The notes under the pieces: generated by a model
Seen by the model: the letters and a program-made list of their open reading frames with translations, nothing else
Databases searched by the model: none
Told to the model about the DNA's origin: nothing
Position numbers and translations under genes: made by a program
NCBI GenBank assembly: GCA_016213505.1
Contig: JACRAF010000028.1
Span: forward strand, 51,868 to 115,867
DNA: 64,000 nucleotides
Origin: Devosia nanyangense
Lineage (GTDB): Bacteria > Pseudomonadota > Alphaproteobacteria > Rhizobiales > Devosiaceae
Direction: 5' to 3'
Part shown: positions 44,805-55,837 of the stretch, piece after piece
How positions within the stretch are numbered: the first letter of the stretch is position 1
Layout: every line of letters starts with the position of its first letter

Positions 44805-45508
44805 CCCGCGAGATCGTCCTCGATACCGAAACCACCGGGCTCAGCCCCTTGACCGGGGACCGCGTGGTCGAGATCGGCGGCGTCGAGCTGATCAACCACA
44901 TCCCGACCGGCCGGCACTTCCACAAATACCTCAATCCCGAGCGGCGGATGACCGAGGACGCCTTCCGCGTCCACGGGCTCAGCGACGAGTTTTTGGCCGA
45001 CAAGCCACGCTTTGCCGAGATCGCCGAGGATATGCTGGCGTTCTTTGAGGACGCGACGCTGATCGCCCACAATGCCTCGTTCGATATGGGGTTTCTGAAT
45101 TTCGAGCTGGAAAAGGCCGGCCGGAAGGCGCTCGGCAATACCGTGATCGATACCGTCACGCTCGCCCGCGACAAGCATCCGGGCGCCCGCGTCAGCCTCG
45201 ATGCGCTGTGCCGGCACTACGGCATCGACAGCTCGCGTCGGACCCTGCACGGCGCCCTGCTCGACAGCGAGATCCTGGCCGACGTCTATCTCGAGCTGAT
45301 CGGCGGCCGGCAGGTGGCGCTGGCGCTGGTCGAGGAGACCACCATCGTGGTCACCGGGGCGACGGTCATCGCCCATGCCGCGCCGCAGCGTCCGGTGCCG
45401 CTGCCGTCACGGCTCGATGACGGGCAGCGGGCGGCCCACATGGCGCTGATCCGCACCATGGGCGAAGCGGCGCTCTGGGGTTACTACCGGGACGACGAGG
45501 CGGCGTAG
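44801..45508 (+). CDS. dnaQ: DNA polymerase III epsilon subunit
   Basis: A 235-residue proofreading exonuclease. Exo I is VLDTETTGLSP, Exo II LIAHNASFDMGFLNFEL, and Exo III HGALLDSEILADVY, so the DEDDh set is complete. It ends the aroE-coaE-dnaQ operon running away from oriC. Confidence 0.96.
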   Translation: MTREIVLDTETTGLSPLTGDRVVEIGGVELINHIPTGRHFHKYLNPERRMTEDAFRVHGLSDEFLADKPRFAEIAEDMLAFFEDATLIAHNASFDMGFLNFELEKAGRKALGNTVIDTVTLARDKHPGARVSLDALCRHYGIDSSRRTLHGALLDSEILADVYLELIGGRQVALALVEETTIVVTGATVIAHAAPQRPVPLPSRLDDGQRAAHMALIRTMGEAALWGYYRDDEAA

Positions 45509-45509
45509 C

Positions 45510-46028
45510 TTAGTTCGTGACCTGCGGGGTGGCGCTGCCATCCGGCGTCTGGCCGGCAGCCTGGGCCGCCTGCAGAGATTTGAGGTTCTGCAGGTAGATC
45601 GCGTTGAAGTCGACCGGCTCCATCATCAGCGGCGGGAAGCCGCCCTGCTGGGTGATGGTCGCCAGCACCTGGCGGGCGAACGGGAAGATCAGCCGCGGGC
45701 ATTCGACCAAGAGCAGCGGGGCGAGCTGGTTCTCGGGGATGTTCTTCATCCGGAACACGCCGCCATAGACGAGCTCGACATTGAACAGCACAGCCTTTTC
45801 GCGCTCGGCCTTGGCGTTGAGCGTGATCTCGACGGCGTAGATGTCGTCGGCCTGCTTTTTGACGCCGACATTGATGCCGACCGAAAAGTTCGGGTTCGCG
45901 CCGCCCATCATGATCGAGCCCGGCGCGCCGGGATTCTCGAAACTCATGTCGCGGATGTACTGGCCGATGAGGTTGAAGCTCGGGGCGTTGGCTTGCGCAT
46001 TGGCGTTCGCCACAGTTTCGTCGGCCAT
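45510..46028 (-). CDS. secB: protein-export chaperone SecB
   Basis: A 172-residue SecB. ATG 46028 has AAGGAA upstream. Core: PSFNLIGQYIRDMSFENPGAP, YAVEITLNAKAEREKAVLFNVELVYGGVF, LLVECPRLIFPFARQVLATITQQGGFPPLMMEPVDFNAIYLQ. It delivers precursors to SecA. It is convergent with dnaQ, 1 bp apart. Confidence 0.97.
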   Translation of the reverse strand: MADETVANANAQANAPSFNLIGQYIRDMSFENPGAPGSIMMGGANPNFSVGINVGVKKQADDIYAVEITLNAKAEREKAVLFNVELVYGGVFRMKNIPENQLAPLLLVECPRLIFPFARQVLATITQQGGFPPLMMEPVDFNAIYLQNLKSLQAAQAAGQTPDGSATPQVTN

Positions 46029-46102
46029 GGTCAATTCCTTCGTCCGATGGAGCGGCGCGGGACTAGCAGGTTTGGCCAAACCTCACAAGCAGCCACGCCG
46101 CC

Positions 46103-46537
46103 TCAGCGGTCGCGCCATCCCGAATCGTCGAGATCGATGAGGTTGGGGTCGCGCACAAATGGCGCGCCGCCGGCCGAAACCACCCGGAACCGCGTCGCCA
46201 GCAGCCGGTAGATCAGCGATCGCGTGGCCGGAATCAGCAGCAGTATGCCGATGAGATCGGAAAAATAGCCCGGCAGCAGCAGCAACAGCCCACCCAGCCC
46301 GATCAGCATGGCATCGCCGAGCTGGCGGGCCGGCAATTCGCCGCGGTTGAGCGTCGCCTGCAGGTCGCGGAGCAGCGAAATACCCTGCCAGCGGATGAGC
46401 ACCGCGCCGGCGATGGCCGTGAGCAGCACGCCCAAGAGCGTCGGCACGACCCCGATCGCCCCGCCGATCAGGATGAACAGCGCGATCTCGATCAGCGGCA
46501 CCGCGAGGAAGGTGAGGAACAGCAGCCGTCCGAACAT
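46103..46537 (-). CDS. fxsA: FxsA family membrane protein
   Basis: A 144-residue protein with FxsA features: FLAVPLIEIALFILIGGAIGVVPTLLGVLLTAIAGAVLIRWQG, then LLLLPGYFSDLIGILLLIPATRSLI. E. coli FxsA relieves phage F exclusion; its cellular role is unclear. It is divergent from the Tim44-like gene, the usual arrangement in Rhizobiales. Confidence 0.9.
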   Translation of the reverse strand: MFGRLLFLTFLAVPLIEIALFILIGGAIGVVPTLLGVLLTAIAGAVLIRWQGISLLRDLQATLNRGELPARQLGDAMLIGLGGLLLLLPGYFSDLIGILLLIPATRSLIYRLLATRFRVVSAGGAPFVRDPNLIDLDDSGWRDR

Positions 46538-46685
46538 ATGCCTTTACCGTCTCCGAGTATTGCCGCCGCCGTCGCCCAATCGTGAACTGGTTTCGAGGTA
46601 CGGCATTGCCTATATAGGACGTGGCGCGCCGCATGGCAGGGGTGCCGCCCGATTCTCCCAGTTCCCAGATGCCAGGTGCGCCGCA

Positions 46686-47414
46686 ATGGACGAGTTCTTC
46701 GATATTCCCACCCTGATCGTCATCGGCATTGCCATTGTCGTGCTGTTTCGTCTCCGCTCGGTGCTGGGCACGCGTACTGGCAACGAGCGCAGTCCGCTCG
46801 AGCGGGCCCGCGCTGCGCAGCAGGCAAAACCCGTGGCCAAGGCCGCCAACGACGAAAAAGTCGTGCCGCTGCGGCCGGCCGAGCCGGTCAAGGAACTCGA
46901 CATCGACCGCAAGGCGCTGAAGCTCGAGGCCGAGATCGCGCAGCTGAGCCATGGCGACGCCAAGGTCGCCGCCGGGCTCAACGCTATTGCCGAGGCCGAC
47001 ACCAATTTTTCGCCGAAATACTTCCTCGAGGGCGCCAAGCAGGCTTACGAGATGATCGTGACGGCGTTCGCCACCGGCGACCGCAAGACCCTCAAAAGTC
47101 TCCTCGAAAAGGAGGTCTATGACGGCTTCGAAAAGGCCATCGCCGACCGCGAGGCGGCCGGCCGGAAAATCGATTTCACCTTCGTGGGGCTCCCCAGGAT
47201 CGAGATTTCCGATGCCGAACTCGATCGCCGCGATGCCCGCGTCGCGGTCAGATTCAATGCCGAAGTGGTTTCCGCCACCCGTGATAAGGACGGCGCCCTG
47301 ATCGAAGGCAATGCCGACCAGGTGCAGGCGATCGCCGACGAATGGACCTTCGCGCGCAGTCCCAAATCGCGCGATCCCAACTGGAAGCTGGTTGCGACCA
47401 ACCAGCTCGCCTGA
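46686..47414 (+). CDS. Tim44-like domain protein
   Basis: A 242-residue protein. One N-terminal membrane helix (TLIVIGIAIVVLFRL) and a basic/Ala-rich linker are followed by the Tim44/MBA1 fold (FSPKYFLEGAKQAYEMIVTAFATGDRKTLKSLLEKEVYDGFEKAIADRE). It is probably anchored in the inner membrane facing the cytoplasm. Its bacterial function is uncertain (membrane-protein or envelope homeostasis). It is the first gene of an operon with the Smr and XRE genes. Confidence 0.9.
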   Translation: MDEFFDIPTLIVIGIAIVVLFRLRSVLGTRTGNERSPLERARAAQQAKPVAKAANDEKVVPLRPAEPVKELDIDRKALKLEAEIAQLSHGDAKVAAGLNAIAEADTNFSPKYFLEGAKQAYEMIVTAFATGDRKTLKSLLEKEVYDGFEKAIADREAAGRKIDFTFVGLPRIEISDAELDRRDARVAVRFNAEVVSATRDKDGALIEGNADQVQAIADEWTFARSPKSRDPNWKLVATNQLA

Positions 47415-47428
47415 CCCCGGGACCGGCG

Positions 47429-48001
47429 ATGCCCAAGAGGGGCGGACCCAAACCCCCCGTTCCCGACTTCCATCTGTGGCAGGACGTGATCGGCACCGTG
47501 CTGCCGTTGAAACCGCGGCGCCGGTCCGCGATTGCGGCGCCGCTGCCCTTGCCGCCGGCGACGCCGCCCAAACCAAAGGCGTCGAAAATCATTGCTATGC
47601 CGCCATACCAATCGCCCAACACGCCCGGCAAACCGCCGGTTGGGGTGATCGAGCCAAAGCTCAGGCAAAAACTCGGGCGCGGCCGCATCGGCATCGACGG
47701 CACGCTGGATCTGCACGGCATGCGCCAGGACGAGGCGCACGCTGCGCTCACCCGCTATCTCAAGGCACGCTGGGCGCGGGGCGACCGCACCATCCTCGTG
47801 ATCACCGGCAAGGGGCTGAAGAAGGTCAACGGCGACCCCACGACTATCGTCGAGCGCGGCGTGCTCAGGACCATGCTGCCGATCTGGCTCAATTCGCCCG
47901 AACTCTCCCCACTGGTTGCCGGCTGGGACCAGTCGGCGCAGGGCCATGGCGGCGAGGGGGCGTGGTACGTCCGGCTCAGGCGGCAGGAGCGGCGCCCGTG
48001 A
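47429..48001 (+). CDS. Smr/MutS2-domain protein
   Basis: A 190-residue protein with a proline-rich N-terminal half and a C-terminal Smr domain: TLDLHGMRQDEAHAALTRYLKARWARGDRTILVITGKGLKK, with LHGM and TGKG motifs. Smr domains nick DNA or cleave RNA. A short 14-bp gap separates it from the Tim44-like gene; the murein transglycosylase gene often found between them in relatives is absent. Confidence 0.9.
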   Translation: MPKRGGPKPPVPDFHLWQDVIGTVLPLKPRRRSAIAAPLPLPPATPPKPKASKIIAMPPYQSPNTPGKPPVGVIEPKLRQKLGRGRIGIDGTLDLHGMRQDEAHAALTRYLKARWARGDRTILVITGKGLKKVNGDPTTIVERGVLRTMLPIWLNSPELSPLVAGWDQSAQGHGGEGAWYVRLRRQERRP

Positions 48002-48357
48002 CCCCGCTCGGCCAAAAGATGCGCGAGCTGCGTGAGACGCGCGGCATCACCCTCAAGGAGATGGCCAAGGCGCTCAACGTCTCGAGCGCCTATCTGAGCG
48101 CCCTCGAACACGGCAAGCGCGGAAGGCCGACCTGGATCCTGCTGCAGCGCATCATCGCCTATTTCAACGTCATCTGGGACGAGGCCGAGGAGCTCCAGCG
48201 CCTCGCCGAATTGTCCGATCCGCGCGTCACCGTCGACACCGCCGGGATGTCGCCGGAGGCCACCGAATTCGCCAACCGCCTCGCCCGCGATATCGGCCGG
48301 CTCAGCCCCGAGGACGTAAGTGCGCTCAAGGCGGAACTGATCAAGCGGGTGAAGTAG
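47998..48357 (+). CDS. XRE-family HTH regulator
   Basis: A 119-residue protein starting at GTG 47998 (GTGA overlap with Smr). HTH: MRELRETRGITLKEMAKALNVSSAYLSALEHGKRGRPTWILLQRIIAYFNVIWDEAEELQRLA. The C-terminal ~50 residues are a helical tail (SPEATEFANRLARDIGRLSPEDVSALKAEL). The target is unknown; the location after Smr is common in Rhizobiales. Confidence 0.9.
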   Translation: MTPLGQKMRELRETRGITLKEMAKALNVSSAYLSALEHGKRGRPTWILLQRIIAYFNVIWDEAEELQRLAELSDPRVTVDTAGMSPEATEFANRLARDIGRLSPEDVSALKAELIKRVK

Positions 48358-48369
48358 GGCGGCCGCGCC

Positions 48370-50205
<1,836 letters not shown>

Positions 50206-50478
50206 GAAGGGCCTCGAGGGCTTGAGAGATGTCGTTCGATGGGGCGGGCCTGCACGCGCAGCCCAAACCGGCACTGCTGCGTCAGCGGTGGGATGTGCCG
50301 GTGGTCCTCATCGAAAGTCTCTCCGTCATGGATCGTCTACCGACACATACGACTCCTGCCTCGCGCTGTCACGGCCTCCAGGCGCACGAGCAGCCAAACC
50401 GTCACCAAACCGCAACACCGCTCTATTTGTATGGCTCGCGGCTTGCTGCCGAGAATGCCAGTGCCCAGGATCAGCTGG
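50206..50478. other. intergenic region, nothing recognised
   Basis: These 273 bp lie between the ABC-exporter start and the phosphatase start, and should hold both divergent promoters. Composition is less GC-rich than the flanks. No hairpin or repeat stood out. An open frame from 50229 runs into the phosphatase gene in another frame and is not supported. Confidence 0.4.
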
Positions 50479-50802
50479 ATGACGAATGCGCTCTTTGTCT
50501 GCAGCCGCAACCGCAAGCGGAGCCCCACAGCCGAGGTGGTGTTCGCCACCTGGCCCGATGTCGAGACAGACTCCGCCGGCCTCGACCGTGGTGCCGAGAT
50601 CCCGCTCTCGGCAGAACAGCTCGACTGGGCCGACCTCATCTTTGTCATGGAGCGGAAGCATCGCGCCAAGCTGACGCAGATGTTTCGCGCTCGCCTCAAC
50701 GGCAAGCGCATCATCTGTCTCGACATCCCAGACGAATACGAATTCATGGCACCCGAACTCGTCGCCCGGCTCGAAGCGGCGGCCGGCCGATATCTTCGGT
50801 GA
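50479..50802 (+). CDS. small low-molecular-weight phosphotyrosine phosphatase-like protein
   Basis: A 107-residue protein. ATG 50479 follows AGGATC. The P-loop is FVCSRNRKRSPTAE (C-X5-R-S), with LIFVMERKHRAKLTQMF and the C-terminal CLDIPDEYEFMAPELV carrying the Asp-Pro-like acid region as IPDEY. It is shorter than classical LMW-PTPs (~150) and belongs to the compact family seen in many proteobacteria. Substrate unknown. Confidence 0.85.
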   Translation: MTNALFVCSRNRKRSPTAEVVFATWPDVETDSAGLDRGAEIPLSAEQLDWADLIFVMERKHRAKLTQMFRARLNGKRIICLDIPDEYEFMAPELVARLEAAAGRYLR

Positions 50803-50834
50803 CAAAACAAAAAGGCCGCGATCGCTCGCGGCCC
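50803..50834 (-). terminator. intrinsic terminator of hslVU
   Basis: GGCCGCGA-TCGC-TCGCGGCC (50814-50833) read on the minus strand is followed by TTTTTGTTTTG. This is a strong Rho-independent terminator 25 bp past the hslU stop. Confidence 0.85.
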
Positions 50835-50858
50835 TTCACGTGATGCTCGCTTCGAAAG

Positions 50859-52163
50859 CTACAGCACGAAGCGGCTGAGGTCGGTGTCGCCGGCGAGCTT
50901 GCCGACCTTGTCGCCGACATAGGCGGCGTCGATGCGGATGGTCTCGCCCTGCTTTTCGTCGGCCCCGAACGAGATGTCCTCGACCAGCCGCTCCATGATG
51001 GTCTGCAGCCGCCTGGCGCCGATGTTTTCGACCGTCGAGTTGACCTTCACCGCAGCATCGGCGATCGCCTCGATGCCGTCCTTGGTGAAATCGAGGGTCA
51101 GCCCCTCGGTCAGCATCAGCGCGACATACTGCTTGATCAGCGAGGCATCGGTGTCGCTGAGGATGCCGATGAGGTCGGCCTTGGTCAGCGCCTTGAGTTC
51201 GACCCGGATCGGCAGGCGGCCCTGCAGTTCCGGCAAGAGGTCCGAGGGCTTGCTCACATGGAAAGCACCCGAGGCGATGAACAAAATATGGTCGGTCTTG
51301 ACCGGTCCATACTTGGTCGACACCGTCGTGCCCTCGATCAGCGGCAGCAGGTCGCGCTGCACGCCCTCGCGGGACGGCCCGGAATAGTGTCCGCCCGAGG
51401 CGACCTTGTCGATCTCGTCGATGAAGACAATGCCATGGTTCTCGGTCAGCTCCACCGCCTCGCGCGTCAGCTGATCCTGGTCGAGCAGCTTGTCGGCCTC
51501 GTCGGCCATCAGCAGCGCGTGCGAATCCTTGACCTTGATCTTGCGCTTCTGGCCCTTGCCCTGGCCCATCGCCTTGCCGATCATCTCCTGGATGTTGATG
51601 ACGTTGGCGCCCGGCATGCCGGGGATATCGAACATGCCCTGCGGTCCGCTCGAGCCTGAAAGCTCGATCTCGATCTCCTTGTCGTTGAGTTCGCCGGCGC
51701 GCAGCTTCTTGCGAAACGAGTCGCGGGTCGCCGAGCCGGCGCTGGCGCCGACCAGGGCGTCGAGCACGCGCTCCTCGGCCTTGTCGTGGGCCTGCTGCTT
51801 GACGTCCTCGCGGCGGATGTCGCGGAGCACCGAAATGCCGTTCTCGACGAGGTCGCGGATCATCTGCTCGACGTCGCGCCCGACATAGCCGACCTCGGTG
51901 AATTTCGTCGCCTCGACCTTGATGAACGGCGCCTGTGCGAGCTTTGCCAGCCGGCGGCTGATCTCGGTCTTGCCGACGCCGGTCGGCCCGATCATCAGGA
52001 TGTTCTTGGGCGTCACCTCGGCGCGGAGATCCGCCGGCAGCTGCTGGCGGCGCCAGCGGTTGCGCAGCGCCACCGCGACGGCGCGCTTGGCGTCGGTCTG
52101 CCCGACGATATAGCGGTCGAGCTCGGCCACGATCTGCCGGGGGCTGAGATTGGTGTCTGCCAT
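50859..52163 (-). CDS. hslU: HslU ATPase of the HslUV protease
   Basis: A 434-residue AAA+ unfoldase (usual ~435). ATG 52163 begins [22 protein letters not shown]. Walker A is [16 protein letters not shown] and Walker [12 protein letters not shown]. The pore-loop region ([20 protein letters not shown]), I-domain and C-terminal SRFVL that docks in HslV are present. The spacer to hslV is in-frame and open to ATG 52262, so a longer form with 33 extra residues cannot be excluded. Confidence 0.96.
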   Translation of the reverse strand: MADTNLSPRQIVAELDRYIVGQTDAKRAVAVALRNRWRRQQLPADLRAEVTPKNILMIGPTGVGKTEISRRLAKLAQAPFIKVEATKFTEVGYVGRDVEQMIRDLVENGISVLRDIRREDVKQQAHDKAEERVLDALVGASAGSATRDSFRKKLRAGELNDKEIEIELSGSSGPQGMFDIPGMPGANVINIQEMIGKAMGQGKGQKRKIKVKDSHALLMADEADKLLDQDQLTREAVELTENHGIVFIDEIDKVASGGHYSGPSREGVQRDLLPLIEGTTVSTKYGPVKTDHILFIASGAFHVSKPSDLLPELQGRLPIRVELKALTKADLIGILSDTDASLIKQYVALMLTEGLTLDFTKDGIEAIADAAVKVNSTVENIGARRLQTIMERLVEDISFGADEKQGETIRIDAAYVGDKVGKLAGDTDLSRFVL

Positions 52164-52263
52164 TCGCTTTGCTTTCCGGACGCCTTCGGTCTGAAGCACG
52201 TCCTCTGTTCCGCCGTGCCCGCCGGCACCGGCCGCGATGATGTTGTCCTGTTCGTCCAGCATC

Positions 52264-52821
52264 TTAGAACTCGATCTCTTCCAGGGTCACGTTTTCGTTG
52301 GTGTAGATGCAGATTTCGGCGGCGATCTTCATCGCCTTGCGAGCGATGGTTTCGGCATCGAGATCGGTGTTCTCGGCCAGCGCCAGGGCGGCCGATTGCG
52401 CGTAATTGCCGCCCGAGCCGATGGCGATGACGCCGTGATCGGGGGTCAACACGTCGCCATTGCCGGTGACCACCAGCGTCACCTCCTTGTCGGCGACGAT
52501 CATCATCGCCTCGAGGTGGCGCAGGAATTTGTCGCTGCGCCAGTCCTTGGCGAGCTCGACCGCGGCCCGCATCAGCTGGTCGGGATACTGCTCGAGCTTT
52601 TTTTCGAGCCGCTCGAACAGGGTGAAGGCATCGGCGGTGGCGCCGGCGAAGCCGCCGATCACCTTGTCCCCGGCAAGTCGGCGGACCTTCCTGGCGTTAT
52701 GCTTCATCACGGTGTTGCCCACCGAGACCTGGCCGTCGCCGGCGATCACCACCTTGTTGCCCTTGCGGACCGAAACGATGGTGGTGCCGTGCCAGCCGGG
52801 GAATTCGTTGTCCTTGGACAT
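52264..52821 (-). CDS. hslV: HslV peptidase of the HslUV protease
   Basis: A 185-residue Ntn-hydrolase. A 12-13-residue propeptide precedes the catalytic Thr ([14 protein letters not shown]), followed by [26 protein letters not shown] and [15 protein letters not shown]. It is typical of alphaproteobacteria. It is the first gene of hslVU, divergent from hisB. Confidence 0.97.
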   Translation of the reverse strand: MSKDNEFPGWHGTTIVSVRKGNKVVIAGDGQVSVGNTVMKHNARKVRRLAGDKVIGGFAGATADAFTLFERLEKKLEQYPDQLMRAAVELAKDWRSDKFLRHLEAMMIVADKEVTLVVTGNGDVLTPDHGVIAIGSGGNYAQSAALALAENTDLDAETIARKAMKIAAEICIYTNENVTLEEIEF

Positions 52822-52937
52822 TCAACACTCCAAAAGGATTTCACCGTATTTAGGGTGCTGGAGCGGGATTGCAATGATCGGCTTTTGCCGATGAAGCGGT
52901 TCTGCTACGACCCGCCGACCGAGTCCGGGACAGCACC

Positions 52938-53525
52938 ATGCGCAAGGCCGAAATCAAGCGGAAGACCAACGAGACCGACATCGCCGTGTCGATCGATCTC
53001 GACGGCACTGGCGCTTACGACATCCAGACTGGCATCGGTTTTCTCGACCACATGCTGGACCAGTTGTCCAAGCACGCCCTGATCGACATCAAGATTCGCG
53101 CCAAGGGCGATTTGCACATCGATTTCCACCACACGGCGGAAGACGTGGGCATCGCGCTCGGCGAGGCGGTCAAAAAGGCCTTGGGCGACAAGAAGGGCAT
53201 CCGCCGCTACGCCTCGTCGGACCTCGTGATGGACGGCACGCTCACCCGCGTCGCGCTCGACGTCTCCGGCCGGCCGTTCCTGGTGTGGAAGGTGGCGTTC
53301 ACCCACGGCAAGGTGGGCGAGATGGACACCGAGCTCTTCCGCGAATGGTTCCAGGCCTTCGCCATGAACGCGGGCATCACGCTCCACGTCGAAAATCTCT
53401 ACGGCGACAACAACCACCATATCGCCGAGTCGGCGTTCAAGGCATTGGCGCGGGCGCTGCGGGACGCGGTCGAGATCGATCCGCGGGCCAAGGATGTGAT
53501 CCCGTCGACCAAGGGCAGCCTCTAG
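52938..53525 (+). CDS. hisB: imidazoleglycerol-phosphate dehydratase
   Basis: A 195-residue monofunctional enzyme with metal motifs [12 protein letters not shown] and [19 protein letters not shown], and [12 protein letters not shown]. It dehydrates IGP in histidine synthesis. It is separated from hisH by a divergent small gene and the DUF2628 gene. Confidence 0.97.
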   Translation: MRKAEIKRKTNETDIAVSIDLDGTGAYDIQTGIGFLDHMLDQLSKHALIDIKIRAKGDLHIDFHHTAEDVGIALGEAVKKALGDKKGIRRYASSDLVMDGTLTRVALDVSGRPFLVWKVAFTHGKVGEMDTELFREWFQAFAMNAGITLHVENLYGDNNHHIAESAFKALARALRDAVEIDPRAKDVIPSTKGSL

Positions 53526-53632
53526 GCGCGAGACTTCCCCTCACCCGCCGGGCTCTCTTGCGCTCTGTCCGATCGATCCCGAGTAGGCTCGATCGGCCAA
53601 CCGCTGGGGGCAGTCCGCAGGCAAGTAGTGAC

Positions 53633-53788
53633 TCAGCTGAACCCGTGCGTCGCGCCGGCGATGAGGCCGAAGGCGGCGACGAGGACGGCGAAGATCAACA
53701 GCCCGAGCGCCAGATAGCCGATGAACATGCCCTGGCTCGGGGTCTCGCGGCCGGCGTCGCTGCCATGCGCATCGGTGTGGTCGGCCAT
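53633..53788 (-). CDS. small single-helix membrane protein
   Basis: A 51-residue protein with GGAGAAA before ATG 53788. The N-terminal half is polar and His/Asp-rich (MADHTDAHGSDAGRE). The C-terminal half is one membrane helix (MFIGYLALGLLIFAVLVAAFGLIAG). Length and layout recall aa3-type cytochrome oxidase subunit IV-like peptides, but the motif match is weak. It is divergent from the DUF2628-hisH operon. Confidence 0.6.
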   Translation of the reverse strand: MADHTDAHGSDAGRETPSQGMFIGYLALGLLIFAVLVAAFGLIAGATHGFS

Positions 53789-53816
53789 CGTCGTTTCTCC
53801 GTACGGTTCAGGGCGC

Positions 53817-53850
53817 CAAAACCCCGCCGCTTCCCTGCGCCGGGGTTTTG
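53817..53850 (+). terminator. hairpin with T-run in the DUF2628-hisH leader
   Basis: CAAAACCCCG and CGGGGTTTTG form a 10-bp perfect stem with a 14-nt loop, followed by TTTTAAG, ending 16 bp before the DUF2628 ATG. It looks like an intrinsic terminator on the plus strand. In this place it would act on read-through from hisB or as a leader attenuator. No His-rich leader peptide is seen. Confidence 0.55.
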
Positions 53851-53866
53851 TTTTAAGGCGGGTGCC

Positions 53867-54232
53867 ATGACCCTCTACTCTATCTTTGAAAAACCGCAAG
53901 GGAAGGCGGCAACAGGCCGCGCACCGGTGGCGGTGGCCGAGCGCTTCTCGTGGCTCGCGGCGCTCCTGCCGCCGATCTTTGCCCTGCTCAATGGCCTCTG
54001 GCTGCTGGGTGTGTTCTGGGTCGCGCTGGTCCTGGGCCTGGCCTATATCGGCCGGGTGATCGGCGCCGACGCCGCGTTCTGGCTCTATGTGCTGGTGGCG
54101 GTGTTCATGGGTTTTGAGGCGCCCGCCTTCCGGCGCGACGGGCTCGTCGCCCGCGGATTCGTCTGGCGCGGCGACATGATCGCCGGGGGGGCCGATCTGG
54201 CCGAGCGCGATTTTCTGGCGCGCGGCAGATGA
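53867..54232 (+). CDS. DUF2628 membrane protein
   Basis: A 121-residue protein: [12 protein letters not shown], then about three hydrophobic segments ([57 protein letters not shown]), ending ERDFLARGR. The pattern fits DUF2628, which in Rhizobiales is regularly placed between hisB and hisH. No known biochemical role. ATGA overlap with hisH. Confidence 0.85.
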   Translation: MTLYSIFEKPQGKAATGRAPVAVAERFSWLAALLPPIFALLNGLWLLGVFWVALVLGLAYIGRVIGADAAFWLYVLVAVFMGFEAPAFRRDGLVARGFVWRGDMIAGGADLAERDFLARGR

Positions 54233-54882
54233 CCGGCGCCGTCGCCATCATAGACTACGGCTCGGGCAATCTCCGCTCGGCCGCAAAAGCGTTCGAGCGC
54301 TCGGTGCGGGCGCTTCGGGCCGAAACTGAAGTTGCCGTGACCAACGACCCCGATCTCGTCCGCCGCGCCGACCGCATCGTCTTGCCCGGCGTCGGCGCTT
54401 TCGAGGACTGCATGAACGGCCTGACCGCGGTCAAGGGCATGCGCGAGGCGCTCGAGGAGCGGGTGATCAAGGGCGGCGTGCCGTTCCTCGGCATTTGCGT
54501 CGGCATGCAGCTGATGGCGACCGAGGGCCTCGAAAAGGGCACCTGGCCCGGTCTCGGCTGGATTTCCGGCGCTGTCGTCCGGCTCGAACCGCGCGGCGGC
54601 CTCAAGGTGCCGCATATGGGCTGGAACACCCTGAAATTCACCCAGCCGCATCCGCTGCTCGCCAATATCCCCGATGGCGAGGCGGGGCTGCATGCCTATT
54701 TCGTCCACTCCTACCACCTTGCCACCACCGACGAACGGACGCTGTTCGCCACCGCCGACTACGGCCAGGCGGTCACCGCCTGCGTCGGCCGCGACAACAT
54801 GTTCGGTACCCAGTTCCATCCCGAAAAGAGCCAGACCCTGGGTCTGTCGCTGATCGAGAATTTCCTGGAGTGGACGCCGTGA
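54229..54882 (+). CDS. hisH: imidazole glycerol phosphate synthase glutaminase subunit
   Basis: A 217-residue class I amidotransferase: catalytic Cys in [12 protein letters not shown], the His/Glu pair in [13 protein letters not shown]. It begins [17 protein letters not shown]. It feeds ammonia to HisF. It overlaps hisA (GTGA). Confidence 0.97.
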   Translation: MTGAVAIIDYGSGNLRSAAKAFERSVRALRAETEVAVTNDPDLVRRADRIVLPGVGAFEDCMNGLTAVKGMREALEERVIKGGVPFLGICVGMQLMATEGLEKGTWPGLGWISGAVVRLEPRGGLKVPHMGWNTLKFTQPHPLLANIPDGEAGLHAYFVHSYHLATTDERTLFATADYGQAVTACVGRDNMFGTQFHPEKSQTLGLSLIENFLEWTP

Positions 54883-55613
54883 TCCTGTTTCCGGCTATCG
54901 ACCTCAAGGACGGCAAATGCGTCCGCCTGAAGCTCGGCGACATGGCCCAGGCGACCGTGTTCAACGACGATCCGGCGGCGCAAGCCTCGGCGTTCGAGCG
55001 GCAGGGCTTCGACTATCTGCACGTCGTCGATCTCGATGGCGCCTTTGCCGGTGAAAGCCGCAACGGCGCGGCCGTCGAAGCGATCCTTCGGGCGGTGACG
55101 ATGCCGGTGCAGCTGGGCGGTGGCATCCGGAGCATCGCCCAGGTCGAGAGCTGGCTGGGTAAGGGCCTGAGCCGGGTGATCCTCGGCACAGCGGCGCTGC
55201 GCGACCCGGACCTGGTCAAGACTGCGGCGAAGCGGGTCCCGGGGCAGGTTGCGGTTGGCATCGATGCGCGCGGCGGCAAGGTCGCGGTCGAAGGCTGGGC
55301 CGAAACCTCCGAACTCGACACCATCGAGATGGCCCGGCGCTTCGAGGGCGCCGGCGTCGCCGCCATCATCTTCACCGACATCGACCGCGACGGGGTGATG
55401 GCCGGCATCAACTGGGAGGCGACGCTGAACCTGGCGCGCGCCGTGTCCATCCCGGTGATCGCCTCGGGCGGGCTCGCCTCGATGGCCGACATCGAACGGC
55501 TGAGCCGGCCCGAGTGCCAGATCCTTGCGGGCGCCATCACCGGCCGCGCCCTCTATGACGGCCGCATCGATCCGCGCGCCGCGCTGGCCCTGCTCAAGGG
55601 CATCGCGGCATGA
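54879..55613 (+). CDS. hisA: ProFAR isomerase
   Basis: A 244-residue TIM barrel starting at GTG 54879 ([21 protein letters not shown]). Catalytic Asp residues are in PAIDLKDG and [12 protein letters not shown]. It overlaps the following small gene by ATGA. Confidence 0.96.
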   Translation: MILFPAIDLKDGKCVRLKLGDMAQATVFNDDPAAQASAFERQGFDYLHVVDLDGAFAGESRNGAAVEAILRAVTMPVQLGGGIRSIAQVESWLGKGLSRVILGTAALRDPDLVKTAAKRVPGQVAVGIDARGGKVAVEGWAETSELDTIEMARRFEGAGVAAIIFTDIDRDGVMAGINWEATLNLARAVSIPVIASGGLASMADIERLSRPECQILAGAITGRALYDGRIDPRAALALLKGIAA

Positions 55614-55837
55614 GGGCGCCCAACGACAACACCCCGGCTCTGCTGAAGCGGGTGAACCTCATCTGGTACCCCGTCACACTCGTGCCGATCGCCGCACTGC
55701 TCTATCTGGGGGTGACCGGGACGCTGCCGTTCTTCGCCGCGATCATCGCTATCTTCTTTTTCTTCTTCTGGTTTTTCTCGCTGCTGTTCGCGCTCTACGA
55801 GACGTTCAAGCGGCGCAAGACCGGGACCTTCCGATGA
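55610..55837 (+). CDS. small membrane protein in his operon (unknown 1)
   Basis: A 75-residue protein with two hydrophobic helices: [19 protein letters not shown] and a very Phe-rich segment ([23 protein letters not shown]), then a basic tail (KRRKTGTFR). It overlaps hisA and the next gene by 4 bases each, so it is translationally coupled. Not recognised as a known family. Confidence 0.7.
   Translation: MRAPNDNTPALLKRVNLIWYPVTLVPIAALLYLGVTGTLPFFAAIIAIFFFFFWFFSLLFALYETFKRRKTGTFR

Noticed and set aside
50229..50843. 204-codon plus-strand frame over the phosphatase gene
   Set aside because: It overlaps the phosphatase in another frame. The upstream 80 codons have no recognisable motif and the downstream part is the shadow.
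50835..50846. TTCACGTGAT near the hslU terminator as a sixth parS
   Set aside because: Only CACGTG plus one flanking pair matches; it is far from the parAB-origin cluster and lacks the AAACA arm.
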